Source: Methylotenera sp. (GTDB lineage Bacteria > Pseudomonadota > Gammaproteobacteria > Burkholderiales > Methylophilaceae). Taken from it: a DNA stretch of 64,000 bases. The DNA lies in NCBI RefSeq assembly GCF_029946165.1, contig NZ_JAQSDZ010000011.1, positions 1-64,000 on the forward strand. Reading direction: 5' to 3'. Both the position numbers and the translations under genes were made by a program. Below the pieces are notes generated by a model, which had not been told where the DNA came from, made no database searches, and saw only the letters and a program-made list of their open reading frames with translations. Numbering within the stretch: position 1 is the stretch's first letter; every line of letters starts with the position of its first letter. This document shows, piece after piece, positions 57,330-64,000 of the stretch.

Positions 57330-57495
57330 AAACAGCTGACTCAACCATAAATGGCGTTGCTTTGTGAATAATTGCTTAACTAAAGATGGCACAATTGCGG
57401 TAAGTAGAATATGTGCTCCTAACACCACCCGTTTACATAATGCCAATTTGTTGTCGATAGCCTGAGATATCAATTCAATTGTTTATAATTTGACA
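57330..57495 (-). pseudogene. Decayed zf-HC2 anti-sigma copy
   Basis: On the minus strand MSNYKQ, a frameshift, then ELISQAIDNKLALCKRVVLG and AHILLTAIVPSLVKQLFTKQ align with the intact protein at 45213-45467 (MLNCKQSSELISQALDEELP, FKRMMLKVHIITCPGCAIFS). The zinc cysteines are gone. Upstream a damaged copy of that gene's promoter is also visible (ATAGTCTAGAATAAG around 57550). It is a duplicated and dead regulator gene. Confidence 0.75.
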
Positions 57496-57615
57496 TTACA
57501 GCTGTCCTTGAATTTATATCGCACTAGAGTTTGTGCGTCATATAAATTCATAGTCTAGAATAAGTCTAACTTTTTGCCACTTATCAATAAACAGTAACTA
57601 TCTCTCAAAATACTC

Positions 57616-57644
57616 TGTAATAAATATCCTAGTCACGACGACTA
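57616..57644 (+). promoter_or_regulatory. ECF-type promoter motif ahead of the MTA phosphorylase
   Basis: TGTAAT (57616-57621), 17 bp, CGACTA (57639-57644), followed by TAAC. It is 38 bp before the ATG, with the SD AAAGGAAAGAG between. Confidence 0.72.
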
Positions 57645-57682
57645 TAACTAATATTTAATAATCCAAAGGAAAGAGATTCAAT

Positions 57683-58558
57683 ATGCAACAAGCACTAATA
57701 GGAGTCATTGGCGGTAGTGGTCTTTACCAAATGGATGCATTAGAAAATACTAATGAAATCCAAATTGAAACCCCTTTTGGCAAACCTTCTGATGTGATTG
57801 TCACGGGTCAAGTTGCGGGAATAGATGTAGCATTTCTAGCTAGACACGGAAGAGGTCATCGACTAATTCCTTCAGAAGTGCCTTATAGAGCTAACATCTA
57901 CGCAATGAAAAAAATGGGGATTAGATATTTGATTTCAATATCGGCGGTTGGCTCTTTAAGAGAAGAAATGAAACCACTTGACATCGTGCTACCCGATCAA
58001 TTTATCGATTTAACAAAGCGGCGTGACAGCAGTTTTTTTGGTAATGGTGCAGTAGCCCACGTATCAATGGCGCATCCTATATGTGATCGCGTAGCGAATG
58101 CGCTGCTTCGGGCAACAGATAAACTCAACCTGAGTGAGCCCATCCAGCTACATCAAGGTGGAACTTATGTATGTATTGAAGGGCCGCAATTTTCAACATT
58201 AGCCGAATCACAGTGGTATCGCAGCATGGGGGCAAGTGTAATTGGCATGACTAATATGCCAGAAGCAAAACTGGCTAGGGAAGCGGAAATTGCATATGCC
58301 ACTCTAGCAATGGTAACTGACTATGATTGCTGGCATCCACAAGAGGCAAACGTAACGGCAAATATGGCAATAGCCAATTTGATGAAAAATGCACATCACG
58401 CACAAGAAATTATCGCAACTGCAATTAAGATTTTAGGTACAGAACGTCCTCTATCTATAGCACACGGCGCCCTATCTGATGCACTTGTGACGCGGCCAGA
58501 TGGCATGTCAGATGTTACTCGCGATAGATTATCGGCAATTCTTGAAGCATACACCTAA
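57683..58558 (+). CDS. mtnP: S-methyl-5'-thioadenosine phosphorylase family (MTAP)
   Basis: The 291-residue protein has MTAP features: IGVIGGSGLYQMDALENTNE, FLARHGRGHRLIPSEVPYRA, SAVGSLREE (phosphate site), YVCIEGPQFSTLAES and MVTDYDCWHPQEANV. The TDYDCW stretch is that of adenine-specific MTAPs. It splits a 5'-modified adenosine into adenine and the 5'-modified ribose-1-phosphate. It is divergent from arsS and has its own ECF-type motif. So in this cluster it may act on the ArsS product as well as on, or instead of, MTA; this is inference. Confidence 0.9.
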   Translation: MQQALIGVIGGSGLYQMDALENTNEIQIETPFGKPSDVIVTGQVAGIDVAFLARHGRGHRLIPSEVPYRANIYAMKKMGIRYLISISAVGSLREEMKPLDIVLPDQFIDLTKRRDSSFFGNGAVAHVSMAHPICDRVANALLRATDKLNLSEPIQLHQGGTYVCIEGPQFSTLAESQWYRSMGASVIGMTNMPEAKLAREAEIAYATLAMVTDYDCWHPQEANVTANMAIANLMKNAHHAQEIIATAIKILGTERPLSIAHGALSDALVTRPDGMSDVTRDRLSAILEAYT

Positions 58559-58893
58559 ACTGAATTGCTCCCTATTTACTGTGAGGTTTGAGTGATGATT
58601 CTCAGACAGAATACTCAACGTAAGCAATCAATGCCTAGAATCAAGAAGAGTAGAAACTCAAAAAAAGGAAGTTTGCCGATAGTTTTGGCTTCTTCATGGG
58701 CTTAAATGAGCAACTCTTGGGTGACTAAATATAGTAAAGCTGATATGGCAAACGACAGTGCTATTTCTAAAGTATTGTTGTGTGGCCTACTTTTGAGCAC
58801 AATCAATGGCAGGTTTCATCGCTGAATGAGTGGCGCTTTTGAGCACATATTCTGTTGAGTAAATAATGAGTAATAAAAACCCTTTATTGCAAA
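58559..58893. other. Gap between the phosphorylase and tniQ; likely end of the Tn7-like element
   Basis: No gene is seen. The AT-rich gap probably holds one end of the Tn7-like transposon, marked by a repeated 12-mer (see 58785-58847). The exact border and target duplication cannot be set without the other end. Confidence 0.5.
58785..58847 (+). repeat. Two copies of a GTGGC...CTTTTGAGCACA repeat, candidate TnsB sites
   Basis: CTTTTGAGCACA occurs at 58790-58801 and 58836-58847, 46 bp apart, both preceded by a GTGGC a few bases upstream. A weaker relative (CTTAAATGAGCAACT) lies near 58697. Tn7-like ends carry several direct TnsB-binding repeats, and these lie just outside the 3' end of the tniQ operon. 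Confidence 0.45.
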
Positions 58894-60621
58894 TTACTTG
58901 GGAATGAGTTTCAGCCTGATCAACTCATACTTACCCGCTTCTGCCCTCCTTGCCCTATCATAATCTTCAAGACTTTTTGCTAGAGCGAAGTCATAAATTT
59001 TTGTTAACTTTTTTGCTTTATTAAGCACTTCTATATTGTGATTTTTACTTTCAATTCCAAGTGTAAAATTCGGTAGACAACTTTCTACTTTTGTTCCTAT
59101 AAGGATTTGAATTCCAGTTGGTATAGTGCTTATCAAAAACGATGGACTTAATTTGATTACTTTAGATTTAAACTCTTGCTCAATATCAACTTGATAATAG
59201 TTGATTTTATCTGCATGAATTTCAAGCTCATACAAAGCCCAAGCCCAAGAATAAACAAACATTAGCAAAAGCTCATCAATGATGGGAATCAAACTTCCCA
59301 TTGGTACAAAAATTCTTACTTGTTTAATCCCATAAGGTATTTCATCGCCAAGAATATGTCCAGGCTCATAACTCTTCAGAAATTCATGCTGATTTCTAAC
59401 AAATTTTCCACACCACTTAGAAATAAGCTGGTGCTGATTACATTTCTCAACGAAATTATTATCGCGACCAAAATCATTTAAATTTGAATCTAAAGTTTCA
59501 ACTAAACACTCACCCAATAGATTTTTTGATTCAAATTCAAAAAGTAACTGGGAAAGTTTTAAAGTTCCAATTCTTTTACATGGAACCATGTCAAATCTAT
59601 CCATGTTGTAAGGTGGTCGAACTAGAGGATTGTGCTTAACCCTCAAAGTCTCTAATGCAATAAATGATTTTTTATAAACGGCAAGGCATTCAAAATGGTT
59701 TTGGAGGAGATTACTTTTTAGCTCTTCTAATATAAGCTTCCATTGTGGGTATACTTCCTCTGCTTCACAGTATATTTGTCTTGCTTGTATTAATGAAACA
59801 ATTCTATCTGCACCAAATTTCGAAATTAACTCTGTTTCTTCTTTATTACTTTTAAAATAATACGGTTTAATTGAGCCAAAGTGACCAGGTGAGTAAAGAC
59901 ATTCCAACGAGCTATCTTTCATGGGTAAGCTGTGGAAATTTAGATTCAGATTTGAAAAACGATTTGCACCCACAACAGTGAATGGCTCTAAAATTTCAAA
60001 CCGATTTTCAATTTTTTTTAATTCTGATAATAAACTATATGATTTTGTAGAAACATTTTTACAATCTAATAATTTCCACTGCTTATTCTTAGAAGTTTTC
60101 CAAAAATCTTGATTTTCAAACCATAACTCATACAAATCCGTTAATAGAACAGAGTCATCATTTAAATTTCTCACATACTTGCTTCTCGTTGTTTTTATTT
60201 GTAACGCAGAATTATGAATAAAACACTTTGTAAGCCAATTTAATTGGTGAAGAGGCGAGTGATAACCATGATTTAAACATTCTGGACAGAATCTAAGATT
60301 TTTTTCAAACTGATTAAATAAATCGCATTTATTTAAATTTCGCAGATCAAGGAATTTCAATAACGATAATTGTTTTGCTATACCCAATGGCTCACCAAAA
60401 ATTTTTGATATTTTTTCAGGTTTCAATTTTGGATTATCGAAGGTGAAATTAAAGTCTGATGAAAAATCACCGTCGACTAAGTCTTCGATTAATTTACCAA
60501 ATTCTATTGGCTTAACTTTATTGAGATAGCAATATTTAGCACCTACTGATCCAGCGGATTCAAAAGGTCGCAAAGAACCAGACTTCCAATTAACCTCACC
60601 AATGGAATGCAACCTGCTCAT
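58894..60621 (-). CDS. tniQ: TniQ/TnsD-family target-selection protein
   Basis: The 575-residue protein has the TniQ zinc site (FCPECLNHGYHSPLHQLNWL then TKCFIHN, about residues 112-136) and a long, divergent C-terminal part. In Tn7-like elements TniQ/TnsD directs insertion to a target site, and its large size (above 500) is nearer TnsD than the short TniQ of CRISPR-linked elements. It begins 1 bp after the tnsC stop, in a tnsA-B-C-tniQ operon. The block is strongly AT-rich against its neighbours. Confidence 0.85.
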   Translation of the reverse strand: MSRLHSIGEVNWKSGSLRPFESAGSVGAKYCYLNKVKPIEFGKLIEDLVDGDFSSDFNFTFDNPKLKPEKISKIFGEPLGIAKQLSLLKFLDLRNLNKCDLFNQFEKNLRFCPECLNHGYHSPLHQLNWLTKCFIHNSALQIKTTRSKYVRNLNDDSVLLTDLYELWFENQDFWKTSKNKQWKLLDCKNVSTKSYSLLSELKKIENRFEILEPFTVVGANRFSNLNLNFHSLPMKDSSLECLYSPGHFGSIKPYYFKSNKEETELISKFGADRIVSLIQARQIYCEAEEVYPQWKLILEELKSNLLQNHFECLAVYKKSFIALETLRVKHNPLVRPPYNMDRFDMVPCKRIGTLKLSQLLFEFESKNLLGECLVETLDSNLNDFGRDNNFVEKCNQHQLISKWCGKFVRNQHEFLKSYEPGHILGDEIPYGIKQVRIFVPMGSLIPIIDELLLMFVYSWAWALYELEIHADKINYYQVDIEQEFKSKVIKLSPSFLISTIPTGIQILIGTKVESCLPNFTLGIESKNHNIEVLNKAKKLTKIYDFALAKSLEDYDRARRAEAGKYELIRLKLIPK

Positions 60622-60622
60622 T

Positions 60623-61606
60623 TTATTGTCTCGATCTAGATTCAGCTTTTAATATTCTAAGAGATTCTTTAAAACCTGAAGCCGAGACCGCATTGACAAG
60701 CACATCGTGAGAAATGCTTAAGTTACATTTATCTTTAGATACCATTATATTTAGTGTAGAGATAAGTGCACTTGTAAAATAATGCATGGGAATGTTTATT
60801 TGCCCAAACAACCCTTGCTCCAACCATAGCTTTTCGAATGTTTGCCACATTCCTGGGCCTAAAGATGCAAGTTTGAATCCACTATGAATTCCTAATGGTA
60901 TAAAACTTTCTGCAAAGAGCTTATCACTTCCACTAGGATAAATTGTATGATCAAACTCATTTAAAATTGAGATGATATCTTTTTCTGAAACTAAGCCAAC
61001 GAACTCATGCTCTCTAACCATGAATCGTCCAACAATTTGCTCCCTTCCCTCATTTATTAATTCGTTCTTTTTTTCAATTAACTCTGTTTGACCAACTAAT
61101 AAACAAAATAATCGACATCCATTTTTGTCTAACTCATTTGATATATTAACTAACCAGTCATAATGTTGATTTTGTAATAACTGAGCTTCGTCTAAAAACA
61201 AAACCGCTCCATTAATTGGTGAACGAATAGCTCTATTAATCAACCATTGACTAAAACGATCGCGTTTGTCCCCAGCAGTACCAATCATAGCGTGTCGGTG
61301 CTTGATGCAAGTTAATAAATGCTGGAAAAAGGCTTTCTCTGATGCTACGAACTGACCTCTCACTGGAATTTCAACCACTGGAAACCTGCCAATTATTTCG
61401 GGTAACATATGTAATGTCCAACGAGTTGCAGAAGTTTTGCCTAAACGAGGCCTTCCGTAAATAATTGCACCTTGTGAACCAGTTGTTAACCATGAACTCA
61501 TTAGTTTTAAATATAAAGCAGCTTGAGGCGTTTTAATCAAAAATGCACGACCTGCTAGTAAGCGAGTAGATAAATTAGTGCGTTCTTTATATATTATATC
61601 TATCAA
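60623..61606 (-). CDS. tnsC: TnsC/TniB-family AAA+ ATPase
   Basis: The 327-residue protein has Walker A (IIYGRPRLGKTSATRW, about 49-60), Walker B (AVLFLDEAQLLQ), a sensor-like CLLVGQTELIEKKNEL and an arginine-rich REQIVGRFMV. It links target choice (TniQ) to the transposase. It lies between tnsB and tniQ. Confidence 0.88.
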   Translation of the reverse strand: MIDIIYKERTNLSTRLLAGRAFLIKTPQAALYLKLMSSWLTTGSQGAIIYGRPRLGKTSATRWTLHMLPEIIGRFPVVEIPVRGQFVASEKAFFQHLLTCIKHRHAMIGTAGDKRDRFSQWLINRAIRSPINGAVLFLDEAQLLQNQHYDWLVNISNELDKNGCRLFCLLVGQTELIEKKNELINEGREQIVGRFMVREHEFVGLVSEKDIISILNEFDHTIYPSGSDKLFAESFIPLGIHSGFKLASLGPGMWQTFEKLWLEQGLFGQINIPMHYFTSALISTLNIMVSKDKCNLSISHDVLVNAVSASGFKESLRILKAESRSRQ

Positions 61607-61615
61607 CTAATACTC

Positions 61616-63568
61616 CTACCTATATGTAGTCCCAAGCCCTTTGATAAGCTTGTCTAACTCATCTTCTTCTAATTCATCTTCTTTTGAATCAATATTATTT
61701 GTATTTTTATTAATTTCATTTTCGGATTCTTCGACGGGGGGAATTTCATAAGTCATCACACTCGTCGTGAATATATCTTTATCACCTACAATTAAAGGTG
61801 CGTTAGCTTCCTGATCTTTAAATAACCTAGCAAGGATTCTTTGGTTTGTCGCGTTATTCGCAGCTTCTGCTTTCACATGATTAATGAAGGCTAATGGTAT
61901 ATCTGCGGCATGTTTAAGAAAACTATTATTGGTCATGAATTTTCTAACAGTTGATCTAGCAAATAAGGAATGTGGTGTACTAAGCCAGCGCTTCTCTACA
62001 TACAGAATTCCTAATGTGCCTCCATCACTTAACAACACAACCTCAATTTGACGAACATCTTTATTTGCTAATACAAGTACCTTTTGACCAATTAGATTCC
62101 CATGTAATGATAAGCCAGCACCAAAGTATCTTGCATTCTTCCACCTTACGACTGGTTTCCCCCTATCTTGACCAATTACAGCCTCATCAAAAATAGAGTA
62201 TTGAATACACTTATCCCTATTTTTAATAGGGATCCTCCGATAAATATCAGTTTCTCGCATCACTGCACGCCTCAAAACTTCATTTCTGCTAATCGTAGTA
62301 CCTGGAGCTATGCTGGTGTTATATCGCACAATAAGTAGATCTATCAAATCAAGTAATGTTTCTAACTTTAGCGCATACTTTGCATCCTTTGCTCTTCGAA
62401 GGTCTTTTGAATTTGAGCCTGTAGTACCATCTAAACAATGAATTCCTGCTTCTTCTAACAAATCAAATAGAAGTTCAATTTTTGGCCTAACATTTGGCGA
62501 TGCTTTTGGACCAAAAACTGGTACGGCATTTACTGTTCTTTCAAGCATCGTCATGAATAAGGCGCTTAAGTGACTTTTTGCATTATCAATCCATAATTCT
62601 TCGTAACACATGTACGCTAGCTCTGGAATTAATGCATTTGGTAAGCACTCATCCGGCTTATAGGAAATGGTTGTAATTGATAGGTTTCTAGGTTCCCAAG
62701 GGACAAGACTACTTCTAACAGCTTCTGCTAAATCTGACGCGTTGTAATTCTTACCTAAGGAAATACTGTAACCCAACACAGCACCACTTTTATCCTCAAG
62801 TAATGCAAGCAGCCATAATCTCGAAACTTTGCAATAAATAGACCCCTCTCCATTTAAACCAGGTACCTCTAATGTCCAATTCACGTCTAGAAAGTGACCA
62901 TCGGCTTCAACTCTTTGATAGCATTTGGAAGGAGCCCTTGTTAGGTTGAAATCAACATTGGCACTATATCTATTCGCACTGTCTGCCTCTTTTCGCTCCA
63001 GTAGACGCTTACCCCATGTTACGAGCGAAGATTTTCCTTTAGATTCACTGCAAAATGGATAGGATGGTGATCTAATATTTTGAGTTTCACATTCATCAAG
63101 AAAAATCCTGTGAATGTGATCCCAAGTAAGTCGTGAATTTTTATTTTTAGATTGCGGCAAAACCCCTTCAATAATTAACTTTTTCATTGTTATCTTAAGA
63201 TCAGGGTATTTTAAGAATAAAGCTTGAAGTGAACCTGCGGTGGGTTTTCCTGAATTTAAATTGAAAGTTGATACCACTCTTGAACCGACTTGCTTACCTT
63301 TAATTAATCCGAAATAGCCTACTATTTCACCCTTTTCATCCATCTGAGTACATCTTTTTAAAAGATACGAGATTAATTGACGGTTAATTCCTGTGTTTTT
63401 GAGTATTTCAGAATTTTTAACACCATTCATGTATTGGTCAATGGCACTTTTTCTAGTCTCAAAATTTGCCCGTTTTTGAGCATCTAGGGCATAGATATTT
63501 GGAAATGGCCAAGAGTCATAATTTTCAAAGCCTGGTTGAATACGACGATTATTTTTTAGAGAATTCAT
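61616..63568 (-). CDS. tnsB: TnsB-like DDE transposase
   Basis: The 650-residue protein has N-terminal HTH-type DNA-binding regions (about 40-80, ILKNTGINRQLISYLLKRC). The integrase core carries Asp in VEADGHFLDVNWTL (about 222), Asp in YEELWIDNAKSHLS and Glu in NVRPKIELLFDLLEEA, then a mu-type C-terminal domain and an acidic tail (DELEEDELDKLIKGL) that may touch TnsC. It performs the 3' cuts and joining of the transposon. It overlaps the TnsA-like gene by 20 bp. Confidence 0.88.
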   Translation of the reverse strand: MNSLKNNRRIQPGFENYDSWPFPNIYALDAQKRANFETRKSAIDQYMNGVKNSEILKNTGINRQLISYLLKRCTQMDEKGEIVGYFGLIKGKQVGSRVVSTFNLNSGKPTAGSLQALFLKYPDLKITMKKLIIEGVLPQSKNKNSRLTWDHIHRIFLDECETQNIRSPSYPFCSESKGKSSLVTWGKRLLERKEADSANRYSANVDFNLTRAPSKCYQRVEADGHFLDVNWTLEVPGLNGEGSIYCKVSRLWLLALLEDKSGAVLGYSISLGKNYNASDLAEAVRSSLVPWEPRNLSITTISYKPDECLPNALIPELAYMCYEELWIDNAKSHLSALFMTMLERTVNAVPVFGPKASPNVRPKIELLFDLLEEAGIHCLDGTTGSNSKDLRRAKDAKYALKLETLLDLIDLLIVRYNTSIAPGTTISRNEVLRRAVMRETDIYRRIPIKNRDKCIQYSIFDEAVIGQDRGKPVVRWKNARYFGAGLSLHGNLIGQKVLVLANKDVRQIEVVLLSDGGTLGILYVEKRWLSTPHSLFARSTVRKFMTNNSFLKHAADIPLAFINHVKAEAANNATNQRILARLFKDQEANAPLIVGDKDIFTTSVMTYEIPPVEESENEINKNTNNIDSKEDELEEDELDKLIKGLGTTYR

Positions 63569-64000
63569 GATAAACCGAAACCTCAGTTAACATGCTTAAA
63601 GGCGACAAACTAATGTCTGAAAAAATTTTGCGATTAATGATTAGTCTTGATAAAGCAACTTTTATTAGTTCAGGATCGCTTTGTGGAAAGTACTCAATTA
63701 CTTTTAAGTAAATAGTTTTTTTAACATTTCTTAGCTCATCAAGAATTGAATTTTCAATGTCGTTATTGACTTCCAATCCAGCAAAACTAGTGAATCTTAA
63801 CAATCTCTTTAAATTAGCTAATTCAATAGCATTGGCATTGATTTTTTTTGAATTCCATAACTGATGTTTAAAATTATTATTAGAACAATACTTTCCCCAT
63901 GCTTCTATTTTTAGATTTGTTCCAGTCTCAGATTCCGACTCATCAGTATTTATAATATTATGAATAACAACTGATTTATCAAAACCTAATGTAACAAAGC
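63549..64000 (-). CDS. tnsA: TnsA-like endonuclease, C-terminal part (cut by window edge)
   Basis: The frame is open to the window end, so at least 150 residues are present and the start lies outside. The visible part contains WGKYCSNNNFKHQLWNSKKI, ANLKRLLRFTSFAGLEV and a C-terminal winged-helix-like stretch (ILDELRNVKKTIYLKVIEYF, ALSRLIINRKIFSDISLSPL, SMLTEVSVY), fitting the TnsA C-domain that binds TnsC. The catalytic half is not in the window. Assignment rests mainly on position directly before tnsB. Confidence 0.55.
   Translation of the reverse strand, partial: FVTLGFDKSVVIHNIINTDESESETGTNLKIEAWGKYCSNNNFKHQLWNSKKINANAIELANLKRLLRFTSFAGLEVNNDIENSILDELRNVKKTIYLKVIEYFPQSDPELIKVALSRLIINRKIFSDISLSPLSMLTEVSVYHEFSKK

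Larger units (their letters stand above)
57140..57682. other. Regulatory gap between arsS and the MTA phosphorylase
   Basis: This divergent 543-bp gap has no intact gene. It contains the arsS motif at 57205-57232, the phosphorylase motif at 57616-57644 and a decayed zf-HC2 copy between them (57330-57495). Confidence 0.7.

Noticed and set aside
58559-64000. CRISPR-associated transposon
   Set aside because: No repeat-spacer array or cas gene is visible, and the TniQ is long like TnsD. Sequence beyond the window could change this.

Overview
The window looks like the chromosome of a betaproteobacterium, most likely a methylotroph-type Methylophilaceae (Methylotenera/Methylophilus-like). This is inferred from gene content: Cys-rich NPCAAK-repeat proteins, a Neisseria-type ECF sigma factor with zf-HC2 partners, and arsenosugar and ovothiol genes. 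No rRNA, tRNA or CRISPR array was seen. Both edges are mobile DNA.

Layout. (1) 1-4.1 kb: remains of a Tn3-family transposon. A divergent TnpT-like (KfrA_N) and TnpS-like (tyrosine recombinase) pair is intact, while the transposase survives only as a 3' fossil ending in a 38-bp Tn3-type terminal repeat at 4066-4103. (2) 4.1-7.6 kb: AraC regulator divergent from a tautomerase, an AhpD-like protein and an SRPBCC gene broken by one stop codon, then a DMT transporter. (3) 7.6-10.3 kb: GC-rich mercury operon merR/merTPA with a classic 19-bp-spacer operator. (4) 10.3-24 kb: DedA-glycosyltransferase fusion, DUF3179 protein, glucokinase/HD-GYP/DoxX/sterol desaturase operon, dehalogenase, exported MsrA/MsrB, SulP, TusA-like, Pal, ClC and MarR. 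(5) 24-29.1 kb: GH63-like glucosidase, debranching enzyme and DUF2934 operon. (6) 29.3-36.4 kb: small exported protein, then thioredoxin/CcdA/PP2C/OvoA/OvoB-like (frameshifted) and a YeeE/YedE transporter. (7) 36.5-43 kb: CusCBA-type metal efflux. (8) 43-47 kb: Cys-rich repeat proteins, glutaredoxin, ECF sigma factor, two zf-HC2 proteins and NrtS. (9) 47-58.6 kb: arsM-pstSCAB, then an arsS-headed arsenosugar operon, and a divergent MTA phosphorylase. (10) 58.6-64 kb: AT-rich Tn7-like transposition operon (TnsA-like, TnsB, TnsC, TniQ), cut by the window edge.

Main discovery. A promoter-like bipartite motif, TGTAAT - 16/17 bp - CGACTA, occurs upstream of eleven transcription units between 6.7 and 57.6 kb, always facing the gene start. 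The units are the DMT transporter, DUF3179 gene, glk operon, GH63/debranching operon, small exported protein, thioredoxin-ovothiol operon, NPCAAK operon, zf-HC2 gene, glutaredoxin, arsM-pst, arsS operon and MTA phosphorylase (twelve sites, two of which form the divergent DUF3179/glk pair). I infer one ECF sigma regulon, probably read by the sigma factor at 46.2-46.9 kb, tying together thiol chemistry (ovothiol, glutaredoxin, thioredoxin, Cys-rich proteins), arsenosugar-type metabolism and carbohydrate turnover. Placing the MTA phosphorylase in this set suggests it works on a nucleoside made by ArsS.

Several genes in the region carry single lesions (SRPBCC stop codon, ovoB-like frameshift, DUF547 frameshift in an A7 run). 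These could be real decay, phase variation or sequence error.
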